NCBI GenBank assembly: GCA_052389755.1
Contig: JBQTHP010000056.1
Location: 1-18,832 of the forward strand
DNA: 18,832 nt
Source of the DNA: JBQTHP01 sp052389755
GTDB lineage: Bacteria; Pseudomonadota; Gammaproteobacteria; Steroidobacterales; Steroidobacteraceae
Reading direction: 5' to 3'
Shown: positions 6,918-13,878 of the stretch, in pieces
Layout of the letters: every line of letters starts with the position of its first letter
Numbering within the stretch: position 1 is the first letter of the stretch
The notes under the pieces: generated by a model
What the model was told of the DNA's origin: nothing
Database searches by the model: none
Seen by the model: only the letters and a program-made list of their open reading frames with translations
Made by a program: the position numbers and the translations under genes

Positions 6918-7450
6918 TGCCAGCCGACACGCGCGCGTCCGTCCGTGTTGCGAAGAGCCCGCATGGGCTCGGTCTGTTCGCGGCCGCGAACATTCCGGCC
7001 GGCACCAGGATCATCGTCTTTACCGGCCAGGTGCTGCACCTGGAGGAAGTTCTGGCCAGCGGGCGGGACGAGTGCTATCCGCTGCAGCTGGGGCGTTGGA
7101 CTTACCTCGATCTCGACGTTCGCAGCCGCGTCGTGAACCACAGTTGCACGCCGAACGCCGGGCTGCGTTCGGACCGGATACTCGTCGCGCTCGGCGACAT
7201 CAGCGCGGGCGAGGAAATCTGCTACGACTACTCGACGACGATGAGCGAACGGCGCTGGACGATGGAATGCGCCTGTGCAGCATCGAACTGCCGGGGCACG
7301 ATCGGCGACTTCCACGATCTTCCGACGTCGCTTCAGCAGCACTACCTTCGACTCGGAGTGGTGCAGTCCTTCATCGTCGAGGAGTACTGGTTCAACTGCC
7401 GCGATCAAACGGGCACGCACGAAGCACTCAAGCGCAAGTCGGCGGACTGA
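6917..7450 (+). CDS. SET-domain protein (putative lysine methyltransferase)
   Basis: A 177-residue protein starting at the ATG of TGATG (6915-6919). It holds a compact SET domain: SPHGLGLFAAANIPAGTRI (residues 14-32) matches the 'g.GlfA...I..G..I' opening. NHSCTPNAG (74-82) is the SAM/substrate-binding NHSC.PN motif. GEEICYDYS (98-106) contains the catalytic tyrosine of the E-x-x-x-D-Y motif. CACAASNCRG (118-127) is a post-SET-like C-x-C-x4-C cluster; with the NHSC cysteine this can bind zinc. Family members transfer methyl groups from SAM to lysine side chains. The bacterial target here is unknown. Its place as the last gene of a sensor/cyclic-di-GMP operon is unusual. Its last 23 bases overlap the convergent phosphatase-like gene. 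Confidence 0.88.
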   Translation: MPADTRASVRVAKSPHGLGLFAAANIPAGTRIIVFTGQVLHLEEVLASGRDECYPLQLGRWTYLDLDVRSRVVNHSCTPNAGLRSDRILVALGDISAGEEICYDYSTTMSERRWTMECACAASNCRGTIGDFHDLPTSLQQHYLRLGVVQSFIVEEYWFNCRDQTGTHEALKRKSAD

Positions 7451-9047
7451 GAGCGGCCGCGCGGGTAAGCTCGGGAATGGGTGCTCCGTCCACGTCCGGC
7501 ATTTCGACACCAAGCAATGCGCAGAACGTCGGCGCAAAGTCCATGATCGAAACGGTGCGATCCAGTCGTCCCGGGACGATACCGGCCCCCCTGGCGACGA
7601 ACACCCCTTCGGGCCGGTGATCGCCGGTGCGGCAATAGCGGTTCACACCCTCGATCAATCCGAGCGTCGGAGACCGGATACGGATAACGCTTCCCTCAGG
7701 ATTGCCGCAGGTCGCGCTGCCAAGAATCACGTCATCGCTCCATTCGACCAGCAGGTCCGGCAACAGATCGAGGTACTCGCCGTCGTAGAGGTCGCGCGTT
7801 CTCTGCACCGACGTGATCATGGGTACGCCCGACTCGGCCTCGGTCAGGGCCAGCAGGTCCCTGGTCAACTGCTCGCAAAAGTTGTCCGCCTCCGCACCGG
7901 GCTTGACGAGGCCCCGCGGCTCCCGCCCGCCGAGGTTGAGGCGCAGACCGCTCACCGGGAAGCCACTGTCCATCAGAAAGCAATGGCTTCGGGCGGCATC
8001 CAGTGGCGATACCAATATCGCATCGCTGTTGCGCGCATCGATCCATCGGCGCAGCGTAGCGCGCACGCCGGTCAATCCGGCCTTCAGCGCCGCGGGCAAA
8101 CGTTGCCATCCCCAGGTGAGCGCCGCGTCAATGCGGTCAACGGCATCCGGGCTCTTCGGCGCACGCAGGACGGCGACACCCAATCGCGCCAGGATCTCCG
8201 GCAGAAGAAACTGGGCGCCGCGCTTGTGCGACATGCGGTGGCCGCAGAGCACGACCACCACGGTATCGTCCGCCACGTCGGCGACGATCGCGCCGATGGC
8301 CTTGTCAATCGCGACATACACGTGGCGCATTGGATCGCCGACGCGCGCGGTCAGGTCCGCATCGTGGCCGGGGTGCCTCACGTCATGCAGATGCCAGCAT
8401 TGATGGCCGACACAATGGCTTTCGGTAAATACCTGCGCGAAGAAATCCCAGCCGCCTTGCGCCAGATAATGCCTCGTGAGCGCGGCCTTCTTTTGCACGC
8501 CCGCAACCAGCCGGTCGCGCATGGCGATGAAATCCGCTGCCGTGCGCCCGCCTTCGTTGCATGATTCCGCGAACGGATGCAGGCCGAAGCGCTCCCGGAC
8601 ATCCGCTTCGAACGCCGGTGGCCAAGCGCGGAAACCGTAGTTCGCGTCATGTGAGCCCCATTCGACCGACTGGATGCCGTTGATCTCCTTCGAGACGGCC
8701 GAAAGCGGCACGTCGAGCACGGCGACGCGCCGGCCTGCTCGGCTCAGGTAATTCCAGAATGGTTCGCGTTTGATGTTCTCACCGGTGTAACAGCGGAAGA
8801 ACTCGTACGTGCCCCGCTTCAACTGCACCAGACTGTGGATGCCATGGCGCGCTGGCGACACGCCTGTGTAGAACGATGGCCAGATCCCTCCCACAAAGAA
8901 ACCGGCCAGACTCATGGTGTCGCCCACGAGGCCCTTCTCGAACAGGCCGCGCAGCGTCGGCATAGCGCCCTCCGCGGCCCAACGCTGGATCAGCACCTTG
9001 TCGCCGGCGTCTATTTCGAGAAACAGGATGCGGGTCGGTGTGGTCAT
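7428..9047 (-). CDS. Alkaline-phosphatase-superfamily protein (phosphodiesterase/pyrophosphatase-like)
   Basis: A 539-residue protein, probably cytoplasmic since no signal peptide is seen. Recognisable blocks are ILFLEIDAGDKVLIQRWAAE (7-26), WPSFYTGVSPARHGIHS (56-72), VFTESHCVGHQCWHLHD (206-222), VVVVLCGHRMSHKRGAQFLL (263-282) and RTGDHRPEGVFVARG (473-487). This order is that of type I phosphodiesterase/nucleotide pyrophosphatases. Several metal-ligand positions differ from the standard family: CGHR replaces the S-D-H-G block, and H211 stands where an aspartate is common. Hydrolytic activity is thus uncertain, or the protein belongs to a variant subfamily. The ATG at 9047 overlaps the stop of the glycosyltransferase gene (ATGA); an upstream in-frame start would lie deep inside that gene. 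The pair probably acts on envelope polysaccharide or its activated precursors. Confidence 0.85.
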   Translation of the reverse strand: MTTPTRILFLEIDAGDKVLIQRWAAEGAMPTLRGLFEKGLVGDTMSLAGFFVGGIWPSFYTGVSPARHGIHSLVQLKRGTYEFFRCYTGENIKREPFWNYLSRAGRRVAVLDVPLSAVSKEINGIQSVEWGSHDANYGFRAWPPAFEADVRERFGLHPFAESCNEGGRTAADFIAMRDRLVAGVQKKAALTRHYLAQGGWDFFAQVFTESHCVGHQCWHLHDVRHPGHDADLTARVGDPMRHVYVAIDKAIGAIVADVADDTVVVVLCGHRMSHKRGAQFLLPEILARLGVAVLRAPKSPDAVDRIDAALTWGWQRLPAALKAGLTGVRATLRRWIDARNSDAILVSPLDAARSHCFLMDSGFPVSGLRLNLGGREPRGLVKPGAEADNFCEQLTRDLLALTEAESGVPMITSVQRTRDLYDGEYLDLLPDLLVEWSDDVILGSATCGNPEGSVIRIRSPTLGLIEGVNRYCRTGDHRPEGVFVARGAGIVPGRLDRTVSIMDFAPTFCALLGVEMPDVDGAPIPELTRAAALSPPTCA

Positions 9048-9922
9048 TTGCAGAGATGGCGCGTATGGGCAAGGAAACGCCAACCGCCCGGATACGCGAG
9101 GCTGCGGAGATGGTGGCGCCACGCCATGTGCCGATCGCCGTCATTCAGGTACATGTGCGACAGATCGTGACACGCATCGCCGATCTTCCTCCGAATCCGC
9201 CGTTTCACATCACCAGGAAGCTCCAGCGACAACAACGCTTCCAGTGCGCGCACGCGCTCGACGCGGCAGTCGCGCGAATCGTAGGTCGAAAATGGGCGAT
9301 GTTCGTAATGCACGACCCCGGGTTCCGCGAGAAATCCGATCCGGCAGCGACGCGACAGCAGCAAACCCAGATAGGTCCATTCCAGGCAGCGGGGAATCGA
9401 GGCAAACCAGTCGGCGGGCACGGCATCCGTGCGAAACAAGGCCGATCCGGGCAAGAGCCAGTTGCTCTCAAGGAGCGAGCGCATCGGATCGCGCCGCACG
9501 GCCTCGATGTTCGCGATGCTCGCCACGTCGTGACCGTCGCCGCGCAGAACGCCATTCGAAACGACCACAGCGAGAGCAGTATCGCGACGCATTTCGTCAA
9601 GGCGCCTCGCGAGTGTGCCGGGCAGCAGTTCATCGTCATCGTCGAGTTCGCCGAAGAACGGTGTCTCCACGGCCTCGCGTCCGGCCCGGAGCGCCGCCGG
9701 GAATCCGGTCGCAACGCGCCGAATCAGCTTTGCGTGCAGGTCATGCTCGAGCGACGCGAGCGCTTCCGGTTCGCAACCCGGGCCATTGGCAATGACCACG
9801 ATGCGCACATCCACGTCCGACTGGGCGCGGACGCTCTCGGCCGCGGTCCGCAGGTACGGCACGCGAGCGGGCGTCGCGAGAGTCGGTATGAAGATCGTTA
9901 TCCTGTCGTCGCCCGCCGCCAT
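9044..9922 (-). CDS. Family 2 (GT-A fold) glycosyltransferase
   Basis: A 292-residue enzyme. The N-terminal strand ITIFIPTLATPARVPYLRTA (8-27), IVVIANGPG (41-49) and the DxD-type motif GELDDDDELLPG (91-102, acidic run D94-D97) are those of GT2 transferases, which use nucleotide sugars and a divalent metal. ANIEAVRRDP, SALFR and the later EWTYLGLLLSRRCRIGFL segment match the acceptor half of the fold. There is no membrane segment. A TTG at 9955 is an alternative start, but it leaves only about 9 bases after the predicted transcription start, so I prefer the ATG at 9922. It is the first gene of a two-gene operon with the phosphatase-like protein. A role in surface polysaccharide or protein glycosylation is inferred; donor and acceptor are unknown. 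Confidence 0.88.
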   Translation of the reverse strand: MAAGDDRITIFIPTLATPARVPYLRTAAESVRAQSDVDVRIVVIANGPGCEPEALASLEHDLHAKLIRRVATGFPAALRAGREAVETPFFGELDDDDELLPGTLARRLDEMRRDTALAVVVSNGVLRGDGHDVASIANIEAVRRDPMRSLLESNWLLPGSALFRTDAVPADWFASIPRCLEWTYLGLLLSRRCRIGFLAEPGVVHYEHRPFSTYDSRDCRVERVRALEALLSLELPGDVKRRIRRKIGDACHDLSHMYLNDGDRHMAWRHHLRSLAYPGGWRFLAHTRHLCK

Positions 9923-9970
9923 GCCATCGCCCGCCGCGTTTCCCGGGCCGGCCAAACGTAATGGATTTTC

Positions 9971-9998
9971 ATTATAGCCCCGGCATTCTTGCTGTCCG
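9971..9998 (-). promoter_or_regulatory. Sigma70-like promoter for the glycosyltransferase/phosphatase-like operon
   Basis: On the - strand a perfect TATAAT (complement of 9971-9976) follows CGGACA (complement of 9993-9998; four of six bases match TTGACA) with a 16-base spacer. Transcription would begin near 9964, about 40 bases before the preferred start at 9922. The short A/T-rich run stands out in the otherwise GC-rich surroundings. Confidence 0.6.
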
Positions 9999-10028
9999 CG
10001 GTCGCCGCGTTCCGGGCGACGGTATTCG

Positions 10029-10631
10029 ATGTTTCCATGCGCGTCTCATCTCGAGGCGCGCCCGATAATCAGCTTCGACACGCAGGGCTTCTGCCGCGTG
10101 CGGTGGAACGAGGACCCCGACTCGCTGAGCGTGGCGATCGGCGATCTCAACATCATCGGCGTGCAGAACGACCTCGAGAAGCTAGCCAAGGATGCGGCGC
10201 GCGAAGCTGCCAATCGCCTGTTCAAGACGTCCTTTGAGGGGATGCGCAACGACCTCACGAAGATCTCCGTCAGCGTGTCAGCCGGACAAGCTCCGGCAGA
10301 GGTGCACGACACTCGCTCACGCTTGGCTTCGGCCTGCCGAATGACATGGTCGCTGATTGGCGTCATGTACGTGGGCGGCGACAGCTTGCCGCGTCTCCAA
10401 CGCGCATCTACCTTTCTGCTACGCCAAAGCTTGCGTGGCGAAGGGGAATTGCATGGAGCGGACCGGTGGGCAGCCCCACACCGGCAGCGACACGGTCGCG
10501 TCCTCGCCCGGTGCCGACTGGCTTCGCGCGACGATCGATCTTGCGCCGATCGGCATCGCGCACATCGGGCTCGATGGGCGCTTTCTGCTCGCCAACGTGC
10601 ACCTGTGCAGCACTCTGGGCTACACGCGTGA
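10029..10631 (+). CDS. Doubtful open frame or gene remnant between the envelope pair and the kinases
   Basis: The stretch 9956-10452 holds no secure gene. This open frame begins at ATG 10029. From about 10065 to 10280 its codons have the G/C-rich third positions and the residue mix of real protein (FDTQGFCRVRWNEDPDSL, then IGDLNIIGVQNDLEKLAKDA, then a mixed charged helix). After about 10290 codon use becomes random, and the last 180 bases overlap the well-supported kinase gene in another frame. There is no ribosome-binding site. It could be a short hypothetical gene disrupted near its 3' end, or a remnant. I do not recognise a family. Confidence 0.3.
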   Translation: MFPCASHLEARPIISFDTQGFCRVRWNEDPDSLSVAIGDLNIIGVQNDLEKLAKDAAREAANRLFKTSFEGMRNDLTKISVSVSAGQAPAEVHDTRSRLASACRMTWSLIGVMYVGGDSLPRLQRASTFLLRQSLRGEGELHGADRWAAPHRQRHGRVLARCRLASRDDRSCADRHRAHRARWALSARQRAPVQHSGLHA

Positions 10632-11187
10632 CGACCTGCTCGCGCGCACTCTCCAGCAGATCACGCATCCGGACGACGTCGCGCACTGCATGGCGCTGAA
10701 CCAGCAGCTGGCCCTGGGCAAGATCCGCAGCTATCGCCAGGCCATACGGCTCGTGCGCGCCGATGGCTCGCCCGCACGACGCCGTCTCACGATGTCCGCG
10801 ATGGCGCACGGGAATGGCGATCCGGTGTTCTTCGTCGCGATCGTCGAAGACATTGCCGAGCACCGCGGTTATCTGGCGGTGGTGGCACACGACCTGCGCC
10901 ATCCCCTGAACGCCATCGCCCTGTCTGCGGCAGCGATGATGAAGATTCTACCGCCCGATGACGAGCCGACTCGACAGCTCGAGATCATGCGGCGCTCCGC
11001 GATGAGCATGGATCGGCTGATCCGCGACCTGCTCGACGTGACGCGCATCGAGGCGGGCACTTTCGCCATCCGGCGCACGCGCTTTCACCTGGCGCCGCTG
11101 CTCGATGAGACCTGCGAGCAGTTCGAAGTCGCGGCTCGCGAACATGAGATCACGCTGGTTGCGACGTGGCGCCCGACGTGCCGGTAA
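10453..11187 (+). CDS. PAS histidine kinase, N-terminal portion (frame broken before the ATPase domain)
   Basis: 244 residues. The ATG at 10453 is preceded by AAGGGGA (10441-10447). A PAS domain (about 22-135; APIGIAHIGLDGRFLLAN at 31-48, then HPDD at 72-75) is followed almost directly by a HisKA dimerisation domain with H-box VVAHDLRHPL (His146) and the helix RLIRDLLDVTRIEAGTF. The usual coiled linker between PAS and HisKA is nearly missing. The frame ends with an unrelated tail (ATWRPTCR). Comparison with the next kinase shows that one base is missing around 11158-11160; adding it would read on as CDVAPDVPVMVGDRDRL into the ATPase domain. The TAA at 11185-11187 overlaps an ATG at 11187. It is either a pseudogene, a sequencing error or a split kinase. 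Confidence 0.8.
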   Translation: MERTGGQPHTGSDTVASSPGADWLRATIDLAPIGIAHIGLDGRFLLANVHLCSTLGYTRDDLLARTLQQITHPDDVAHCMALNQQLALGKIRSYRQAIRLVRADGSPARRRLTMSAMAHGNGDPVFFVAIVEDIAEHRGYLAVVAHDLRHPLNAIALSAAAMMKILPPDDEPTRQLEIMRRSAMSMDRLIRDLLDVTRIEAGTFAIRRTRFHLAPLLDETCEQFEVAAREHEITLVATWRPTCR

Positions 11188-11528
11188 TGGTGGGCGACCG
11201 CGACCGCCTGGGGCAGGTACTGTCGAATCTCGTCTCGAATGCCCTGAAGTTCACGCCGCCGCAGGGGCGCGTGAGCGTGCGGGCACGACTGCATCACGAC
11301 AATATTCACGTCTCGGTGCAAGACACCGGTCCCGGCGTCCACCCTGACAGTCTTCCGCACATCTTCGATCGCTTCTGGCAGGCGGATCGCACATCATCGG
11401 CCGGCGCCGGGCTCGGCCTGCAGATCGCCAAAGGCATCGTCGAAGCGCACCGTGGCAGCATCTGGGCAGAAAGTGAGCTGGGCCGCGGCACCACCTTTCA
11501 CTTTACGGTGCCGGTGCGGCGATGGTGA
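11187..11528 (+). CDS. Histidine kinase ATPase (HATPase_c) fragment, C-terminal half of the split kinase
   Basis: 113 residues from the ATG in TAATG (11185-11189); a GTG at 11166 in the same frame is an alternative. It carries all ATP-binding motifs: N-box QVLSNLVSNALKFTP, G1 box VQDTGPGV, F-box FDRFWQAD and G2 box AGAGLGLQIAKGI, ending with GRGTTFHFTVPV. With either start it begins at or just before the first strand of the HATPase domain. No DHp domain or histidine is present, so alone it cannot be a complete kinase. It could act in trans with the upstream half if both are translated by termination-reinitiation. The same frame upstream of 11166 is not kinase-like, consistent with a single frameshift. 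Confidence 0.75.
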   Translation: MVGDRDRLGQVLSNLVSNALKFTPPQGRVSVRARLHHDNIHVSVQDTGPGVHPDSLPHIFDRFWQADRTSSAGAGLGLQIAKGIVEAHRGSIWAESELGRGTTFHFTVPVRRW

Positions 11529-11644
11529 CTGCGGCAAAGCTCGTGTTCGCGCTTGTCGGGAACGCGGCCTGCTTAGCTTGATGCGGTCTGGCAGCACGAC
11601 TACGCTCCCCTCACACGGTCGCCCGCCTCGCAAGTACTCTGTTC

Positions 11645-13252
11645 ATGGATCGAGCCCCAGAGCAGCAAAGCGTTCGCGAGAAGCATCTCCCTGAGCGGCG
11701 CACCCCGGCAAAGCGGGGGCGGCGGGCAGAAGACCAATTGTCCGAGATCAAGCTCCCGGAGAGCGAGGAGCAGTTCCGGACTCTTGCGGATGCGATTCCG
11801 CAGATGGTGTGGATCGCACGCGCCGATGGCTGGGTCTTCTGGTTCAACAGCCGCTGGTACGACTTCACGGGCCTGGGGCCGGATGAGATGCGCGGCTGGG
11901 GTTGGCGGCGTGCGCACCATCCGGATCACATCTCGCGCGTCGTCGCCAGCATGCACCGCTCGTTCGCGACCGGCGAGCCGTGGCTCGACGCCTTCCCGTT
12001 GCGCGGCAAGGACGGCGAGTACCGCTGGTTCCTCGCCCGCGCGCTGCCGGTGCGCGGCAGCGAGGGGCGCATCACGCACTGGTTCGGCACCAACACCGAC
12101 ATAACCGAGTACAAGCAGTTCGAGGCCAGGTTGCTCAGCAGCGAGGCGCGGCTGCGCGCGCTCATGGAAGCGTCGCCGCTCGGGATCACGATCATGGATC
12201 TCAAGGGCAACCCGGTTTTCTACAGCCCGAAGAGCGAGGAGCTGCACGGCATCAGTCTGGCTGAAGCGGCCGGCGATGGCTGGCTGCGGGCCGTTCATCC
12301 CGAAGATCGGGAGCGCATCGCCACCACGTGGTACGAGGCTGCGAGCACCGGCCAGCCGTGGGCCGCGACATATCGTTTTGTTCACGGCGACGGCAGCGTC
12401 GTGCGGGTCAGCGGCCGCGCGGCACCGATCTGGATCGAGGGTCGCCTGGCGGGTTTCGTCGCTACGCTCGCGGACATCACCGAGCGCGAGCGCCTGCTCG
12501 CCGGGGAGCGTGAGGCGCGCGCGCAGGCGGCGCGCGCGACCCGGCAACACGACGAGATGCTCGACATGGTCACTCACGACCTGCGAACTCCGCTGCACGC
12601 GATCATGATGAGTACGGCGACGATGCTGAAGGTGGCGCTGACGGACGATCAGCGCGCGCAGGTGCTCGCCGTCATGCAGCGCTCGGCGCAGAGCATGGAG
12701 CGTCTGATCCGCGATCTTCTCGATGTGACGCGAATCGAATTGGGGAAATTCGTCGTCGAGCACATGCAGCTCGAGGTGCGTTCCCTGCTCGACGCGACGT
12801 GCGAGCAATTCGAGCCGGCGGCGCGCGAGCGCGAGGTCTCGGTCACGTGCGAGGTGTCACCGGGAATAGCGACGGTGATCGGGGATCGGGACCGCTTGAT
12901 GCAGGTGCTGTCGAGCCTCGTCGGAAATGCTCTGAAGCTCACTCCGCGGCGTGGGCAGGTGAGTTTGCGTGCCCGCCCGATCGACAGGCACGTGCAGATT
13001 TCCGTGGAGAACACCGGCCGCGGCATTTCGCCCCACAGGCTCCCCCACCTCTTCGATCGCTTCTCGCAGGCAAATCGAACCTCAGGCGACGGCGCTGGCC
13101 TCGGACTCGCCATCGCGAAGGGAATCGTCGAGGCGCACCGCGGGCGCATCTGGGCCGAGAGCGTGCCGGGGCACGGCGCGACGTTTTACTTTACGGTGCC
13201 CAACCCGGTTATCAGCGTGGCAAACGCCGACTCCGGAGAGGCCGCGGACTAA
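11645..13252 (+). CDS. Soluble histidine kinase, PAS-PAS-HisKA-HATPase
   Basis: A 535-residue cytoplasmic kinase with no membrane segment. PAS1 is at about 42-158 (PQMVWIARADGWVFWFNSRW, 52-71) and PAS2 at about 165-282 (SPLGITIMDLKGNPVFYS, 177-194). Both end in the D-I-T-E signature. A coiled linker (282-303) leads to HisKA with H-box MVTHDLRTPLHAI (His311). The ATPase domain has an N-box VLSSLVGNALKLTP (N428), G1 box VENTGRGI with Asn456 where Asp is usual, and G2 box GDGAGLGLAIAKGI. It is clearly homologous to the split kinase just upstream, especially in HisKA and HATPase, so the two arose by duplication. There is no receiver domain in the protein or adjacent gene, so its partner is elsewhere. 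The stop overlaps the convergent toxin gene stop (CTAA, 13249-13252). Confidence 0.92.
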   Translation: MDRAPEQQSVREKHLPERRTPAKRGRRAEDQLSEIKLPESEEQFRTLADAIPQMVWIARADGWVFWFNSRWYDFTGLGPDEMRGWGWRRAHHPDHISRVVASMHRSFATGEPWLDAFPLRGKDGEYRWFLARALPVRGSEGRITHWFGTNTDITEYKQFEARLLSSEARLRALMEASPLGITIMDLKGNPVFYSPKSEELHGISLAEAAGDGWLRAVHPEDRERIATTWYEAASTGQPWAATYRFVHGDGSVVRVSGRAAPIWIEGRLAGFVATLADITERERLLAGEREARAQAARATRQHDEMLDMVTHDLRTPLHAIMMSTATMLKVALTDDQRAQVLAVMQRSAQSMERLIRDLLDVTRIELGKFVVEHMQLEVRSLLDATCEQFEPAAREREVSVTCEVSPGIATVIGDRDRLMQVLSSLVGNALKLTPRRGQVSLRARPIDRHVQISVENTGRGISPHRLPHLFDRFSQANRTSGDGAGLGLAIAKGIVEAHRGRIWAESVPGHGATFYFTVPNPVISVANADSGEAAD

Positions 13253-13539
13253 GCGCGACGCCCGGGCCGCCGGCGATGATGCGCGATCGCGGTGATCTCG
13301 ACGCAATTCGCGCGCTCCACGTACACCACGCTGAACGGGAATCGCCGCATCGGATAGCGGCGAAATCGCACGTAGAGGCGCGGCCAGCGGCGCGCGCCAT
13401 CCGCGATGGCCGCGACCGTCGCATCGAGCTCCGCGACGAAAGCCTCCGCAACCCGCGCACTGTGGGCGCGGTAGTGCAGGCGAGCGCTGTCGGCCTCGTC
13501 CGCGGCGAGCGGATGAAGCCGCACGGGGATCTCAGCCAC
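13249..13539 (-). CDS. ParE/RelE-family toxin
   Basis: A 96-residue protein beginning with the GTG at 13539, which overlaps the antitoxin's 3' end by 8 bases; longer in-frame starts would run into the antitoxin gene without reason. The sequence follows the ParE/RelE pattern: a first strand 'EIPVRLHPLAADEADSAR' with the A-x-x-E/D helix, a second helix 'RVAEAFVAELDATVAAIADG', the 'RRWP' turn, then 'VRFRRYPMRRFPFSVVYVE' and 'VEITAIAHHRRRPG'. The last two segments match the R-x-Y-x-x-R-x-F-P-F-x-V-x-Y and A-I-A-H-x-R-R-x-P signatures of ParE-like toxins. ParE members poison DNA gyrase and RelE members cleave mRNA; the sequence does not settle which applies. It is expected to be held inactive by the upstream antitoxin. 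Confidence 0.87.
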   Translation of the reverse strand: MAEIPVRLHPLAADEADSARLHYRAHSARVAEAFVAELDATVAAIADGARRWPRLYVRFRRYPMRRFPFSVVYVERANCVEITAIAHHRRRPGRRA

Positions 13540-13765
13540 GCGACGCGCGAGCGAGGCGGTCGCGAGCGAACTCCCAGGGCACGCTTTGCACGGTCCCCGA
13601 ATCGAGCTCGCGGCCACGCCGCTCGATCTCCTGCCGCCACGCCTCCTCGACTCCGCCGTCCACCTGCGTGTCGAGACTGTTGATCAGCAGCTCGATGAGC
13701 TCGGCGCGATCCGCGTGATTCAGCGCGAGGGCACCATGGAATATGTCGTATTTCGAGGCGACCAT
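13532..13765 (-). CDS. Addiction-module antitoxin (putative addiction module component family)
   Basis: A 77-residue protein from ATG 13765. 'LNHADRAELIELLINSLD' followed by a short acidic stretch and 'VEEAWRQEIERRGRELDSG' are typical of the small antitoxins paired with ParE/RelE toxins: a helix that positions 'R-A-E-L-x-x-x-L-L-x-S-L', then 'W-x-x-E-I-x-R-R-x-x-E-L-x-S-G'. The C-terminal segment 'VPWEFARDRL' corresponds to the V-P-W-E/D motif seen in this family. A longer reading from further upstream would add a proline/arginine-rich sequence unlike the family, so the ATG at 13765 is chosen. The toxin gene overlaps its stop. The 113-base gap to the divergent TIR-like gene must hold the promoters for both. 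Confidence 0.87.
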   Translation of the reverse strand: MVASKYDIFHGALALNHADRAELIELLINSLDTQVDGGVEEAWRQEIERRGRELDSGTVQSVPWEFARDRLARASRG

Positions 13766-13878
13766 ATCGTTCGACTCTACACCCGCCGACCGCTCGGCGG
13801 CACGCGGTTGTCGCGCGGGGGCCTTCGGCGTAAAGAACCCTGGGGGGTCGCGCAAAGTCATAGGGATGAGGAGTGGCG

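Noticed and set aside
7275..8564. Long + strand open frame of about 429 codons opposite the phosphatase-like gene
   Set aside because: It is the antisense shadow of a gene with clear superfamily motifs, has no recognisable domain and is rich in R/H/Q runs typical of GC-driven shadow frames.
9038..9961. + strand open frame of about 307 codons opposite the glycosyltransferase
   Set aside because: Shadow of a gene with a clear GT2 DxD motif and promoter.
11529..11644. Possible promoter before the second PAS kinase (TTGATG at about 11578 with a weak TACGCT 17 bases later)
   Set aside because: The -10 element matches only three of six consensus positions and would be expected by chance in a stretch of this length.
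11600..12808. - strand open frame of about 402 codons opposite the second PAS kinase
   Set aside because: Shadow frame; the + strand codes for two PAS domains and a HisKA domain without interruption.
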